From Actinomycetota bacterium (GTDB taxonomy: Bacteria; Actinomycetota; Thermoleophilia; Solirubrobacterales; 70-9): a stretch of DNA of 40,782 nucleotides. The stretch lies in contig JAFDWB010000063.1 in NCBI GenBank assembly GCA_018268675.1, positions 1 to 40,782 of the forward strand, given 5' to 3'. The notes below the pieces were generated by a model. That model searched no databases. It was not told the origin of the DNA and worked only from the letters and a program-made list of their open reading frames with translations. Positions 25,907 through 35,395 of the stretch are shown piece after piece. Within the stretch, counting starts at the first letter, position 1; each line of letters begins with the position of its first letter. Both the position numbers and the translations under genes were made by a program.

Positions 25907-27211
25907 ATGAGCGACGCCGCCCGGCTCAACCAGCTCGACCAGAAGTTCGTCTGGCACCCGTTCACCCAGCAGCTGGGGTGGAGCGAGGAAGAGCCGCTGA
26001 TGATCGAGCGCGGCGAGGGCGTCCACCTTTTCGACGTCGAGGGCAACCGCTACATCGACGGCACCTCCTCGCTCTGGTGCAACGTCCACGGCCATCACCA
26101 TCCCGACCTCGACCGGGCGGCCCGCGAGCAGCTCGACAAGTTCGCGCACTCGACCATGCTCGGCCTCTCCCACCCCGGCGCGACGGAGCTGGCGGCGCGC
26201 CTGATCGAGATCGCGCCGGCCGGCCTGCGGCGCGTCTTCTACTCCGACTCCGGCTCGACCGCCGCCGAGATCGCCCTGAAGATGGCCTTCCAGTACCACC
26301 AGCAACGCGGCGACACCGCCCGCACCCGCTTCGTCCGCCTGCGCGAGGCCTACCACGGCGACACGCTCGGCTCGGTCTCGGTCGGCGGCATCGACCTCTT
26401 CCACGCGACCTACCGGCCGCTCCTCTTCGACACCCTGGCGGCGGAGCCCGGCGACGCCGAGCACATGGAGCGACTGCTGAGCGCCCACGAGGGCGAGATC
26501 GCGGCGGTGATCATGGAGCCGCTGGTGCAGGGCGCCGGAGGAATGATCGTCCACCCCGAGGGCTACCTGCGCGCGGTCCGCGAGCTCTGCGACCGCCACG
26601 GGGTGCTGCTGATCTGTGACGAGGTGGCGACGGGATTCGGCCGGACCGGGACGATGTTCGCGGTCGAACGCGAAGCGGTCGCGCCGGACTTCCTCTGCCT
26701 CGCCAAGGGGATCACCGGCGGCTACCTGCCGCTCGCGGCGACCCTCACGACCGAGGCGGTCTACGACGGTTTCCTCGGCGCGCCGGCGGAGGCGAAAACC
26801 TTCTTCCACGGCCACACCTACACCGGCAATGCGGTCGCCTGCGCGGTCGCGCTCGCCAACCTCGAAGTCTTCGAGCGCGAGCGCACGATCGAGCGCCTGC
26901 AGCCGAAGATCGCCCTCCTGGACCGCCGCCTCGCCGAGATCGCCGAGCTGCCGGGCGTCACCGAGGTCCGCTCGCGGGGCGTCATGGTCGGCATCGATCT
27001 CGGCGCCCACGACCCCGAACTGCGTCTCGGCCACCGGGTGACGCTCGAGGCCCGCCGGCGCGGCGCCCTGATCCGCCCCCTCGGCGACGTCGTCGTCCTC
27101 ATGCCGCCCCTGGCGATCAGCGAGGAAAAGCTCGAAACCCTCCTCGACGTCACCGCCGACTCGATCGCCGCCGCCCTCGCCGCTGTTGATGGGCCGAAAA
27201 CCCGCCTATAG
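25907..27211 (+). CDS. bioA: Adenosylmethionine-8-amino-7-oxononanoate aminotransferase
   Basis: 434 residues, class III PLP aminotransferase making DAPA from KAPA with SAM as amino donor. VWHPFTQ at the N-terminus is specific for BioA, and the PLP lysine is K267 in CLAKGITGGYLPLA with D238 (CDEVATGFGRTG). It has its own promoter space of about 100 bp shared with divergent yaaA. That space contains a small dyad GGCAGG-N11-CCTGCC (25810-25832). The last codons lie in the stem of the terminator-like hairpin at 27185-27233. Confidence 0.94.
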   Translation: MSDAARLNQLDQKFVWHPFTQQLGWSEEEPLMIERGEGVHLFDVEGNRYIDGTSSLWCNVHGHHHPDLDRAAREQLDKFAHSTMLGLSHPGATELAARLIEIAPAGLRRVFYSDSGSTAAEIALKMAFQYHQQRGDTARTRFVRLREAYHGDTLGSVSVGGIDLFHATYRPLLFDTLAAEPGDAEHMERLLSAHEGEIAAVIMEPLVQGAGGMIVHPEGYLRAVRELCDRHGVLLICDEVATGFGRTGTMFAVEREAVAPDFLCLAKGITGGYLPLAATLTTEAVYDGFLGAPAEAKTFFHGHTYTGNAVACAVALANLEVFERERTIERLQPKIALLDRRLAEIAELPGVTEVRSRGVMVGIDLGAHDPELRLGHRVTLEARRRGALIRPLGDVVVLMPPLAISEEKLETLLDVTADSIAAALAAVDGPKTRL

Positions 27212-27233
27212 GTCCGGTTTTCGGCCCATCAAC
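27185..27233. terminator. 18-bp perfect hairpin with the bioA stop codon in its loop
   Basis: Arms 27185-27202 and 27216-27233 are exact reverse complements with a 13-nt loop. The bioA TAG (27209-27211) lies in the loop, so the left arm encodes the last residues of BioA. The stem is unusually A/T-containing at its inner end (GAAAACC/GGTTTTC). Most likely a terminator for bioA; the sigma gene begins 31 nt later. Confidence 0.65.
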
Positions 27234-27264
27234 CTGGCGGCCCGGGCGGGAGGAAGATTCACCT

Positions 27265-27834
27265 GTGATCTTTCGGGGAGACCGCCGTAGTACGGGCGTG
27301 GGTGAGACCGCGGTCGCAGAGGCGAGGGAGGCTCCGGGGAAGGCCGAGGTGGCGTTCGACCGGCTCTACCGGACGAGCCGGGACGACGTCTATGCCTATG
27401 TGGCCGGAATGCTCCGCGACGGGCCGGCGGCGGAGGAAGTGACCGCGACCGCGTTCGAGCGCGCCTACCGGAAGCGGCACCGCTTCGACCCGGGCCGGGG
27501 GGAGCCGCGTGCCTGGCTCTTCGGCATCGCCCGCAACGCGGCGCTCGACGAGCTGCGGCGCCGCGGCCGCCAGACCGAGCTGGCCACCGAGCCCGCCGAT
27601 CTCGACGGCGTCGCGGTCGAGGCGGGGGCCGAGCAAGCGGAGCGGCGGCTCGCCCTGCGCGCCGCGCTCGCCCACCTCGCGCCGCGCGACCGCGAGCTGA
27701 TCGCGCTCAAGTTCTTCGCCGGGCTCGACAACGCCGAGATCGCCGCCGTCCTCGGGATCAGCGAGTCGAACGCCGGCACCCGGCTGCACCGCGCCGTGAC
27801 CAAGTTGAGGGAGGCCCTCGATGGATCGATTTGA
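27265..27834 (+). CDS. ECF-type RNA polymerase sigma factor
   Basis: 189 residues from GTG 27265, with GGAGG about 11 nt upstream. Sigma region 2: LYRTSRDDVYAYVAGMLRD...AEEVTATAFERAY (about 33-70), then WLFGIARNAALDELRRR. Region 4: LAPRDRELIALKFFAGLDNAEIAAVLGISESNAGTRLHRA (about 137-176). No extra C-terminal domain. Overlaps the DUF4349 gene by 14 nt, so that membrane protein is its probable anti-sigma factor. Confidence 0.9.
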   Translation: MIFRGDRRSTGVGETAVAEAREAPGKAEVAFDRLYRTSRDDVYAYVAGMLRDGPAAEEVTATAFERAYRKRHRFDPGRGEPRAWLFGIARNAALDELRRRGRQTELATEPADLDGVAVEAGAEQAERRLALRAALAHLAPRDRELIALKFFAGLDNAEIAAVLGISESNAGTRLHRAVTKLREALDGSI

Positions 27835-29047
27835 CGACGAGACCATGTTCGCCGAGCTGCGGGCGCTGCGCCCGGCGCCGCGGCCGGAGTTCGCGGCCAA
27901 GCTCGACGAACGCGCCGCCGCGGGCTTCCCGCGCGGCGCGTCGCCGTCCGCCGGCCCCTTCGCCCGGCTCGCCGACCGCCGGCGGGCGCTGAGCCCGCGC
28001 CACCGGCTCGTGCCGGTGCTCGCCACCGCCCTCGCCACGCTGGTCGTGGCGACCGCGGCCGTCTCGATCTCGCAGTCCGGGGGCGGATCGAACGCCACCG
28101 AAGACGCCTCGCTGGGCATGGTGGCCGGCCAACGGTCCCACGGTCCCGCCGAACCGGCTGGACCTGCCACGCAGGCAGCACCGGCGCCGACCCACCCGCC
28201 GCAAACCCACCACGGCGGCCACGCCGCGCGCAAGTCGGGCGGCGGGACGTCCAGCGGCGAAACGGTCCACGAAGCGGAACTCCCGGCCATCGCCAACGCG
28301 CCGGCGGCGGGAGTCGAAAGTGCCGCGGGAGCCGCGGAAGGCGCCCCCCAGACCACCCACCGCGACATCGAACGCTCCGCCTCCGTCGTCCTCGGCACCA
28401 AACCGGGCGAAGTCTCGGCCGCGGCGGCGAAGGTCTTCGAAGCGGTCCACGCGGCCAACGGGGTCGTCCTGCACTCCAAGGTGCAGAGCGGCAGCAGCGG
28501 GGCGACCGGGGCCTACTTCGACCTCCTGATCCCGAGCGCCAAGCTCGGCGAAGCGCTGGCGGCCTTCTCCTCGATCGCCGAAGTGCGCGAACGCCACGAC
28601 TCGACCAACGACATCACCGCACCGACGGTGAGCGCGGCCGAAGAACTGCGCGATTCCAACGCGGCGATCGAAGGCCTGTTGAAGGAGCTCGGCGCCTCCG
28701 AAACGGAAGCCGAACGGGAAGCGGTCGAAGCCCAGCTCCGCGAAGAGCGCCGCCGGCACGCCGCGATCCGCGCCCGCCTCGACCACCTCGACCAACGCGC
28801 GTCGATGTCGGAAGTCACGGTCCGGATCGTCACCGGGCGCGGCGCCGGCGTCACGCCCCCGCCGCCGGGCCCCGGCAGCTGGGGGATCGGCAACGCGCTC
28901 CGCGACGCCGGCCACATCCTCACGATCGCCGCCGCGATCTCCCTGATCGCGCTCGCGCTCCTCACCCCGATCGCCCTCCTCGCCCTCGCCCTCTGGCTCG
29001 CCAACCGCTTCCGCGTCCGCCGCCTCCGCGAGCGCACCCTCGGCTGA
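27821..29047 (+). CDS. DUF4349 membrane protein, probable anti-sigma factor
   Basis: 408 residues. A cytosolic N-terminus (1-62) contains MFAELRALRPAPRPEFAAKLDERAA, a pattern common in anti-sigma proteins without a zinc motif. TM1 lies at about 64-84. A low-complexity Pro/Ala/Gly/His linker follows. The extracytoplasmic DUF4349 domain (about 180-340) includes a coiled coil with many Glu and Arg residues, and a second membrane span lies near 365-395. Overlap with the ECF sigma gene supports a signalling pair that senses an envelope condition. The anti-sigma role is inference. Confidence 0.82.
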   Translation: MDRFDDETMFAELRALRPAPRPEFAAKLDERAAAGFPRGASPSAGPFARLADRRRALSPRHRLVPVLATALATLVVATAAVSISQSGGGSNATEDASLGMVAGQRSHGPAEPAGPATQAAPAPTHPPQTHHGGHAARKSGGGTSSGETVHEAELPAIANAPAAGVESAAGAAEGAPQTTHRDIERSASVVLGTKPGEVSAAAAKVFEAVHAANGVVLHSKVQSGSSGATGAYFDLLIPSAKLGEALAAFSSIAEVRERHDSTNDITAPTVSAAEELRDSNAAIEGLLKELGASETEAEREAVEAQLREERRRHAAIRARLDHLDQRASMSEVTVRIVTGRGAGVTPPPPGPGSWGIGNALRDAGHILTIAAAISLIALALLTPIALLALALWLANRFRVRRLRERTLG

Positions 29048-29053
29048 CCCCCC

Positions 29054-29109
29054 CGGGGTGCTTCCGAGCTTTTCCGCCACATATGGCGGGAAAGATCGGA
29101 AGCACCCCG
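29054..29109. terminator. Long hairpin after the sigma/DUF4349 operon
   Basis: The outer stem 29054-29067/29096-29109 is perfect (14 bp). Pairing continues inward to 29079/29084 with one mismatch and one wobble. The hairpin starts 6 nt after the DUF4349 stop and ends 12 nt before the Nudix gene start, so it probably ends the sigma operon transcript. Confidence 0.65.
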
Positions 29110-29121
29110 TAGGGTTGGGCG

Positions 29122-29769
29122 ATGGCGGAGAGCCTCGAAAAGCCCGTCACGCCGCGGCCCGCCGCGTCGATCGTCCTCATGCGGCGCGGGGGCAGGCACT
29201 CCCAGCGCGCGCTCGAGGTGCTGATGCTGCGGCGCTCCCCCGCCGCCGCGTTCTTCCCCGGTGCCTGGGTCTTCCCCGGCGGCGCGGTCGAGACCGAGGA
29301 CGGCGAGGGCCCGGACGGCTTCCGCGCCTGCGCGGTCCGCGAGCTCCGCGAGGAGGCCGGGATCGACCTCGCCCCCGACGAGGAGCTCGTCCCCTTCTGC
29401 CGCTGGATCACCCCGGAGGCGATCCCGAAGCGCTTCGACGCCTGGTTCTTCATGGCCCTCGCCCCCGCCCACACGCCGCCGCGGATCGATGGCGGCGAGA
29501 TCGTCGACGCGCGCTGGTTCGAGCCCGCCGCGGCGCTCGCCGGCGCCGACGACGGCGAGATCGGCCTCGCCTTCCCCACCCGCGTGCAGCTCGGCTGGCT
29601 CGCCGAGCACCCGACCTCGGCCGCCGCCCTCGACGCCTACCGCGGCCGCGCGCTCGAGCCGCTCGTGCCGGAGATCGTCGGCGAGGGCGCGGAGGCCCGC
29701 GTCGTCCTCCCGGGCTTCGGCGACTCCTTCGACCTCAAGAACCTGGCCGAGGACCTTCGCCCTGACTGA
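29122..29769 (+). CDS. NUDIX hydrolase (NUDT19-like)
   Basis: 215 residues. The Nudix box is GGAVETED followed by an insertion and then RELREEAGI (about 53-84), a spacing seen in the NUDT19 group. EVLMLRRSPAAAFFPGAWVFPGG precedes it. NUDT19 homologues hydrolyse CoA and acyl-CoA diphosphates, which would suit the acyl-CoA-rich neighbourhood, but the substrate is not determined. The end overlaps the convergent DUF3137-like gene by 35 bp. Confidence 0.85.
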   Translation: MAESLEKPVTPRPAASIVLMRRGGRHSQRALEVLMLRRSPAAAFFPGAWVFPGGAVETEDGEGPDGFRACAVRELREEAGIDLAPDEELVPFCRWITPEAIPKRFDAWFFMALAPAHTPPRIDGGEIVDARWFEPAAALAGADDGEIGLAFPTRVQLGWLAEHPTSAAALDAYRGRALEPLVPEIVGEGAEARVVLPGFGDSFDLKNLAEDLRPD

Positions 29770-30439
29770 CCGCGTCGGGGAACGGCGCCAGCCCCGCGTG
29801 CCAGGGGCCGGGCGGGTAGGTGTGGATGCCGCTCTCGTCCATCTCCGACTGGATCCGCGCGAACAACTGCCCGGCGTTCTTGAGCGCCGCTTTCAGCTCT
29901 TCCTCGGAGCGCTCGCGCAGCCGCCAGAGGAACCACAGCTGGCGGTCGTTGACGCCGAAGTCGATCTCTCCGGTCATCGTCGTCACCCAGGCGAGGAAGC
30001 CCGGCCCGAAGAGCTCGCGGAGCGCGACCGGGTCGAAGTCCTTCGGCACGGTCGTCCAGAAGCGTTTGTTGAAGTCGAGCGACTCGAATTCGACCTTGCG
30101 AGAGAAGCGCTGCGCGACGTGCTCGGCCCCCTCGATCGACTCGACGTTGAAGGCGGGGACGACCTGGGCCAGGTCGGGCATGTGGGACTTCGCGAGGATC
30201 GCCGTCGGCAGCACCGCCTTGTTCAGGAAGCCGCCCATCTCGCGTTCGTCGGCGTCGCAGGAGGAGCCCCAGAAGCCTTCGACGAGTTGGCCCGTGAGCC
30301 GGTTCGAGCCGCCGACGCAGAGCGCCACCGGCCCGTCTTTCGGGTTGATGCCGCCGATCGGCTCGTAGGTGACCCCGTGCCGCTCGCCGTAGCGGCGCAC
30401 CAGGTCGGCCCAGTCCTGCGCTTCCTGCTTGGCGCCCAT
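29735..30439 (-). CDS. DUF3137-like protein next to lemA
   Basis: 234 residues with no signal peptide or clear membrane span. The central part, FSRKVEFESLDFNKRFW, then LRELFGPGFLAWVTTM and IDFGVNDRQLWFLW, resembles DUF3137 (FES-x-x-FN-x-x-F pattern). DUF3137 proteins are often encoded beside lemA. Here it is divergent from lemA, with a 100-bp promoter space. Function unknown; family assignment is from memory of the motif and needs a profile search. Confidence 0.6.
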   Translation of the reverse strand: MGAKQEAQDWADLVRRYGERHGVTYEPIGGINPKDGPVALCVGGSNRLTGQLVEGFWGSSCDADEREMGGFLNKAVLPTAILAKSHMPDLAQVVPAFNVESIEGAEHVAQRFSRKVEFESLDFNKRFWTTVPKDFDPVALRELFGPGFLAWVTTMTGEIDFGVNDRQLWFLWRLRERSEEELKAALKNAGQLFARIQSEMDESGIHTYPPGPWHAGLAPFPDAVSQGEGPRPGS

Positions 30440-30539
30440 CGCCTGATCCTACGTCGGCGACTCGTCCGTCGCGTCCGTCACGCCCTCGATCGGCGCTAAG
30501 GTTCCCCGCAAGTCGATCGAACCCTCACAGGGAGCCTCA

Positions 30540-31103
30540 ATGGTCATCGTCATCATCGTCGTCGTAGTCCTGATCCTGCTCGCGGCCTTCTATTACGTCG
30601 CGAAGCGCAACGGCATCATCGCCTCTCGCAACCGCGTCGACGAGTCCTGGAGCGGCATCGACGTCCAGCTCAAACGGCGCCACGATCTCGTCCCCAACCT
30701 GGTCGAGACGGTCAAAGGCTACGCCTCGCACGAGAGCCAGGTGTTCGAAAAAGTGACCCAGGCGCGGGCCGAATCGATGTCGGCGAAAAGCGTCCAGGAC
30801 ACCGCGACGGCCGAGACCAAACTGACCGGCGCGCTGACCGACCTGCGCGCGGTCGCCGAGCAGTACCCGAACCTCAAAGCGACCGAAAACTTCCAGCAGC
30901 TCAGCCGTCAGCTGTCGGAGCTGGAGGACGAAATCCAGGCATCGCGGCGGATCTACAACTCCAACGTGCAGGCCTACAACACCGACATCCAGCAGTTCCC
31001 GGGCTCGATCATCGCCAACCAGGGCGGCTTCACGGCGCGCCAGTACTTCGAAATCGAAGACAAATCGGACCGCGAACCGGTCGCTGTCAGCTTCGACAAA
31101 TAG
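30540..31103 (+). CDS. lemA: LemA family protein
   Basis: 187 residues. An N-terminal membrane anchor ([20 protein letters not shown]) is followed by a long helical domain containing the signature [23 protein letters not shown] (about 41-64). C-terminal [15 protein letters not shown] is also conserved. Function is poorly known; members anchor a four-helix bundle at the membrane. GGGAG lies 5 nt before the ATG. Rubredoxin follows 8 nt downstream. Confidence 0.92.
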   Translation: MVIVIIVVVVLILLAAFYYVAKRNGIIASRNRVDESWSGIDVQLKRRHDLVPNLVETVKGYASHESQVFEKVTQARAESMSAKSVQDTATAETKLTGALTDLRAVAEQYPNLKATENFQQLSRQLSELEDEIQASRRIYNSNVQAYNTDIQQFPGSIIANQGGFTARQYFEIEDKSDREPVAVSFDK

Positions 31104-31111
31104 GAGCGTCG

Positions 31112-31306
31112 ATGCCTACCGAGACCAAGGAAGCCACCCTCTGGATCTGCGAGAGCTGCGGGTTCATCTACGACCCGGCGATCGGCGACCCCGACGGTGG
31201 CATCCCCCCCGGCACCGCCTTCGAGGACATCCCCGACAGCTGGTTCTGCCCCGTCTGCGGCGCTCGCACCAGCGATTTCCGCCCCCTGGAGCCCGGCGAA
31301 GCCTGA
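31112..31306 (+). CDS. Rubredoxin
   Basis: 64 residues. The Fe(S-Cys)4 site is C13/C16 (CESCG) and C46/C49 (CPVCG), with the usual [24 protein letters not shown] between. Small cytosolic electron carrier, often used with alkane hydroxylases or peroxide/superoxide-reducing enzymes. TAGGAG precedes the ATG. Its partner is not evident; LemA is upstream in the same operon. Confidence 0.95.
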   Translation: MPTETKEATLWICESCGFIYDPAIGDPDGGIPPGTAFEDIPDSWFCPVCGARTSDFRPLEPGEA

Positions 31307-31657
31307 GGGTCGGCGCCGCGGACGGGCCGTTTCAGGATGGGGACGGCGTTCGGGGCGCCTTGCGTGGGAGCTCGTGACGAATTGCGCAGCCTCGGTGCGC
31401 CTTCCGTCAGCTTCGGAGCTCGCCAGGCCCGCACCGGACACCGTCCCCGACGCGTGTCGCCCATCCGACGCTTGTCCTCCATACGAGTACAAGCGTCGGG
31501 GAGGACGGCATGGGCTCATACTTCAGCGGGCGCGGATGTAATCGTGGGCAGCCGGGGTGCGAGCCCACCCCTCGGTCGTTTGGTGAGTTGAGGGCTTCCT
31601 GCCGCCGAGGCCACAGGCAATTCCCCCCGCCTCCGCCGAACCTCTAGGGTTTGGCCG
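31307..31657. other. 351-bp intergenic region with one hairpin, no gene seen
   Basis: I see no supported gene. An 11-bp inverted repeat (arms 31465-31475 and 31489-31499) encloses a 13-nt loop. Longer-range complementarity exists between GGGGACGG near 31337 and CCGTCCCC near 31441, so the first half could fold as one large structure. The last 40 bp before the GMC gene should hold its promoter. Confidence 0.5.
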
Positions 31658-33255
31658 GTGAGCCAGTTTGACTACGACTGGGTGGTGGTGGGGAGCGGGT
31701 TCGGCGGGTCCGTCTCGGCGCTGCGGCTGGCCGAGAAGGGGTACTCGGTGGGCGTGCTCGAGTGTGGGCGGCGCTTCGAGGACGGGGACTTCCCGAAGTC
31801 GACCTGGGACCTGCGGCGGTACTTCTGGGCGCCGCGGATCGGGCTCAAGGGCATCTTCCGGCTGACCCAGTTCCGCGACGTCGCCGTGGTCAGCGGCTGC
31901 GGGGTCGGCGGCGGCAGCCTCGGCTACGCGAACACGCTCTACGTCCCGCCCGGCGATTTCTTCCGCGACCCGCAGTGGGCCGACCTCGAGGACTGGGAGC
32001 GTACGCTGGCGCCGCACTACGAGGAGGCGCAGCGGATGCTCGGCGTCGTCCAGGTGCAGCAGGACGACCCGGCCGACCAGCTGCTGCGGGAGCTCGGCGA
32101 GCACCTCGGCGTCGGCGACACCTACCGCAAGACCCCGGTCGGCGTATACCAAGAGAACCCCGGGGCGACCGTGCCCGACCCCTTTTTCGGCGGCGAGGGC
32201 CCCGACCGCACCGGCTGCCTCCAGTGCGGCCGCTGCATGGTCGGCTGCCCCCACGGCGCCAAGAACACGCTGGTCAAGAACTACCTCTGGCTGGCCGAGC
32301 GGCGCGGGGTGCGGATCGAGCCCGAACGGACCGTGACCGAGGTGCGCCCGCTCGGCGCGCCCGACGGCTCCGACGGCTACGCGATCACCAGCGAGCGTTC
32401 CGGCCTCCTCCCCGGCCGCGGCCGCCGCACGATCACGGCCCGCGGCGTCGTCCTCGCCGCCGGCCCGCTCGGCACCAACAAGCTGATGCAGCGCTGCCGG
32501 CTCGGCGGCGCCCTCCCCCGCATCTCCGCCCGCCTCGGCGAGTTGGTCCGCACCAACAGCGAGATGATCCTCGCGGTCACCGTCCCCGAGGACTACCCCG
32601 ACGACCTGACCAGGCGGGTCGCGATCACCTCCTCGATCTACCCCGACGCGCACACCCACATCGAGACCGTCACCTACGGCCACGACGGCGACTCGATGTC
32701 GACGCTCTACACGCTGCTGGTCGGCGACGGGACGAAAGTGACGCGGCCGCTGAAGCTGCTCGGCCAGATCGTCCGCCACCCGGCCGACTTCGCCAAGATC
32801 ATGTGGCCGAAGGGGTGGTCGAGCCGCACGATCATCATCCTGGTGATGCAGACGCTGGACAACGCGATCGCCCTGCGGCCGAAGCTGAAGCGCAACGGCG
32901 ACGTGCGGCTGCGCACCGAACAGGACCCCGCGCGCCCCAACCCGACCTTCATCCCGGTCGCCAACGAGGCCGCCGAATGGCTCGCCGAGCGCACTGGCGG
33001 GATCGCCCAGTCGAGCATGTCGGAGGCGCTCTTCAACGTGCCGAACACCGCCCACATCCTCGGCGGCGCGGTGATCGGCCACTCACCCGAGGACGGCGTC
33101 GTCGACTTCCGCCAGCGCGTCTTCGGCTACGAGAACCTGCTGGTCTGCGACGGCTCGGCGGTGCCCGCGAACGTCGGCGTCAACCCGTCATTGACGATCA
33201 CCGCCCTGGCCGAGCACGCGATGAGTCACGTGCCCGCCCAGGGCGAAGGCGACGC

Positions 33256-33858
<603 letters not shown>

Positions 33859-33947
33859 CAGGGGTTCTCCTCTCGTGCGGAATATGGAGTCCCCCAGAGC
33901 CTATCCACCGGCGGCTCTCGCCCCCCGCCAGGGTCGGCGACCGGCCT

Positions 33948-35039
33948 TCATTCGGCGTTGGTCGCCGGCGGCACCGCGGCCGGGTTGCCGCCCGTCCATT
34001 CGTTGAAGCGGTACCAGGAAGGCTTCGCTTCGTAATCGGAGGTGAGCAGCCCGGCGGAGGCGCAGAAGACGCAGGTGCCGCCTTCGTCGGTCCAGGTGAA
34101 CCACCAGACGCCTTCGGCCTTCCAACGGATCCGGTTGCGGGAGAGCAGTTCCAGCGCTTCGGTGAGCTGGTTGGCCTGGCCCTGCGGCCCGCGCTGCCAG
34201 CGGGTGGGGCCGCTCTGGGAGCCCCAGCCGAGCTCGGTGATGTACATCGGCGTGCGGGAGTCGCCGAACCGGCGCATGATGCGGCGGAGGTTGTTCAGCT
34301 CCGTGCCCATCGCCCGCGCCTCGGCGACGTAGGGGTGGAGCGCAACGCCGTCGAAGTAGGGCTTCACGTTCCCGGCCTCGTAGACGCGTTTGAGGAAATC
34401 GCCGGAGGCGACGTTGGGCGGGATCTGGAGCGGCCGGCCGAAGAGCCCGCCGATCAGCACCTTCGAGCCCGGCTGCGCCGCGTGCAGGGTGCGGCCGGAG
34501 ATGCGGATCAGCTTCGCGTATTCGCCCGGTTCGGGGTTCTTGGCCTGGGTGACGATGTTCTCCTCGTTCCAGATCTCCCAGTGGGTGATCGGCAGGTAGG
34601 GGAGCTTCCGGTGGGCTTCCCAGAATTCGCCTTCGGGCCCGTAGCGGAGCGCCGCTTCGCGGAGGAACTTCTGCCACGCCCACCGCTGCCAGGAGGTCCG
34701 GACCGGGAGCTGGAGCGCTTCCGTCGCGACCCATTCCGGCGAGCCCCAGACGAACGGCATGATCCTGATCCGCTCTTCGGCCGCCAGTTCGACCTCCTTG
34801 TCGAAGCTCGACCAGTCGGGCCTCACCACCAGCGGGCTCTTCCCCTCGATCCCCGACCAGAACAGCGGCAGCCGCACGCTGTCGACCCCGGCTTCCCGCA
34901 TCAGTGCGAAGTCCTTGTGCCCGAGCGGGTTCTGCGGCGACACCCCGACGAACCCCGGCGGCAGATACGCCCCCGCCCCCGCGGGCACCCCGAGCACCGC
35001 CGCCACCACGGCCACCACCACCCAAATTTTCCGCACCAT
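33948..35039 (-). CDS. Secreted clan-A glycoside hydrolase (GH5/GH39-like)
   Basis: 363 residues. The signal peptide (residues 1-24) is KIWVVVAVVAAVLGVPAGAGA. A TIM-barrel follows with acid/base E159 in HWEIWNEEN and nucleophile E269 in MYITELGWG, the clan-A spacing. Two cysteines in GGTCVFCAS near the end may pair. The substrate is unknown. The frame remains open upstream through the tRNA, so ATG 35039 was chosen because it directly precedes the signal peptide. Confidence 0.85.
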   Translation of the reverse strand: MVRKIWVVVAVVAAVLGVPAGAGAYLPPGFVGVSPQNPLGHKDFALMREAGVDSVRLPLFWSGIEGKSPLVVRPDWSSFDKEVELAAEERIRIMPFVWGSPEWVATEALQLPVRTSWQRWAWQKFLREAALRYGPEGEFWEAHRKLPYLPITHWEIWNEENIVTQAKNPEPGEYAKLIRISGRTLHAAQPGSKVLIGGLFGRPLQIPPNVASGDFLKRVYEAGNVKPYFDGVALHPYVAEARAMGTELNNLRRIMRRFGDSRTPMYITELGWGSQSGPTRWQRGPQGQANQLTEALELLSRNRIRWKAEGVWWFTWTDEGGTCVFCASAGLLTSDYEAKPSWYRFNEWTGGNPAAVPPATNAE

Positions 35040-35133
35040 CAATGCCTTCAAACCCCCGGCCCGGCAAAGTAGCGCGCACCCGCGGCGGCCAGACCGCCCC
35101 ACGCCTCCCCCCTCTGCCACAATCCTCCTCTCT

Positions 35134-35207
35134 CGGGGCGTGGCGCAGCCTGGTAGCGCGCACCGTTCGGGTCGGTGAGGTCCCCGGTTCAAATCCGGGC
35201 GCCCCGA
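35134..35207 (+). tRNA. tRNA-Pro (anticodon CGG)
   Basis: 74 nt cloverleaf. The acceptor stem CGGGGCG (35134-35140) pairs with CGCCCCG (35200-35206), with A discriminator. The anticodon stem CACCG/CGGTG encloses TTCGGGT, giving anticodon CGG at 35168-35170. T-arm CCCGG-TTCAAAT-CCGGG. No CCA is encoded. No integrase or repeated 3' end is present nearby. Confidence 0.97.
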
Positions 35208-35300
35208 TTGGCTAGAGGGCCGCGAAGGGACGCGAACAAGGGCAAGAAGCCCGCGGTTTGCGGCTCTTCGCCGGTCTTGGCCCGATGGCGCTCGGACCCG

Positions 35301-35322
35301 GGGCAGGGATTGGACCCTGCCC
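35301..35322. terminator. 8-bp hairpin downstream of tRNA-Pro
   Basis: GGGCAGGG and CCCTGCCC pair perfectly around a 6-nt loop. It lies about 95 nt after the tRNA and 74 nt from the convergent TIG/PASTA gene end, so it could stop either transcript. The rest of 35208-35395 shows no gene. Confidence 0.4.
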
Positions 35323-35395
35323 AGGAACCCCCGGGTAGAGGAACCCCTGCCGGGAACTCGACTGGGCTGCGGGGAGGGTTGCCCTTTCCTACCCC

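Noticed and set aside
35134-35395. tRNA-Pro as an integration (att) site
   Set aside because: No integrase, no repeat of the tRNA 3' end and no change to phage-like genes downstream.
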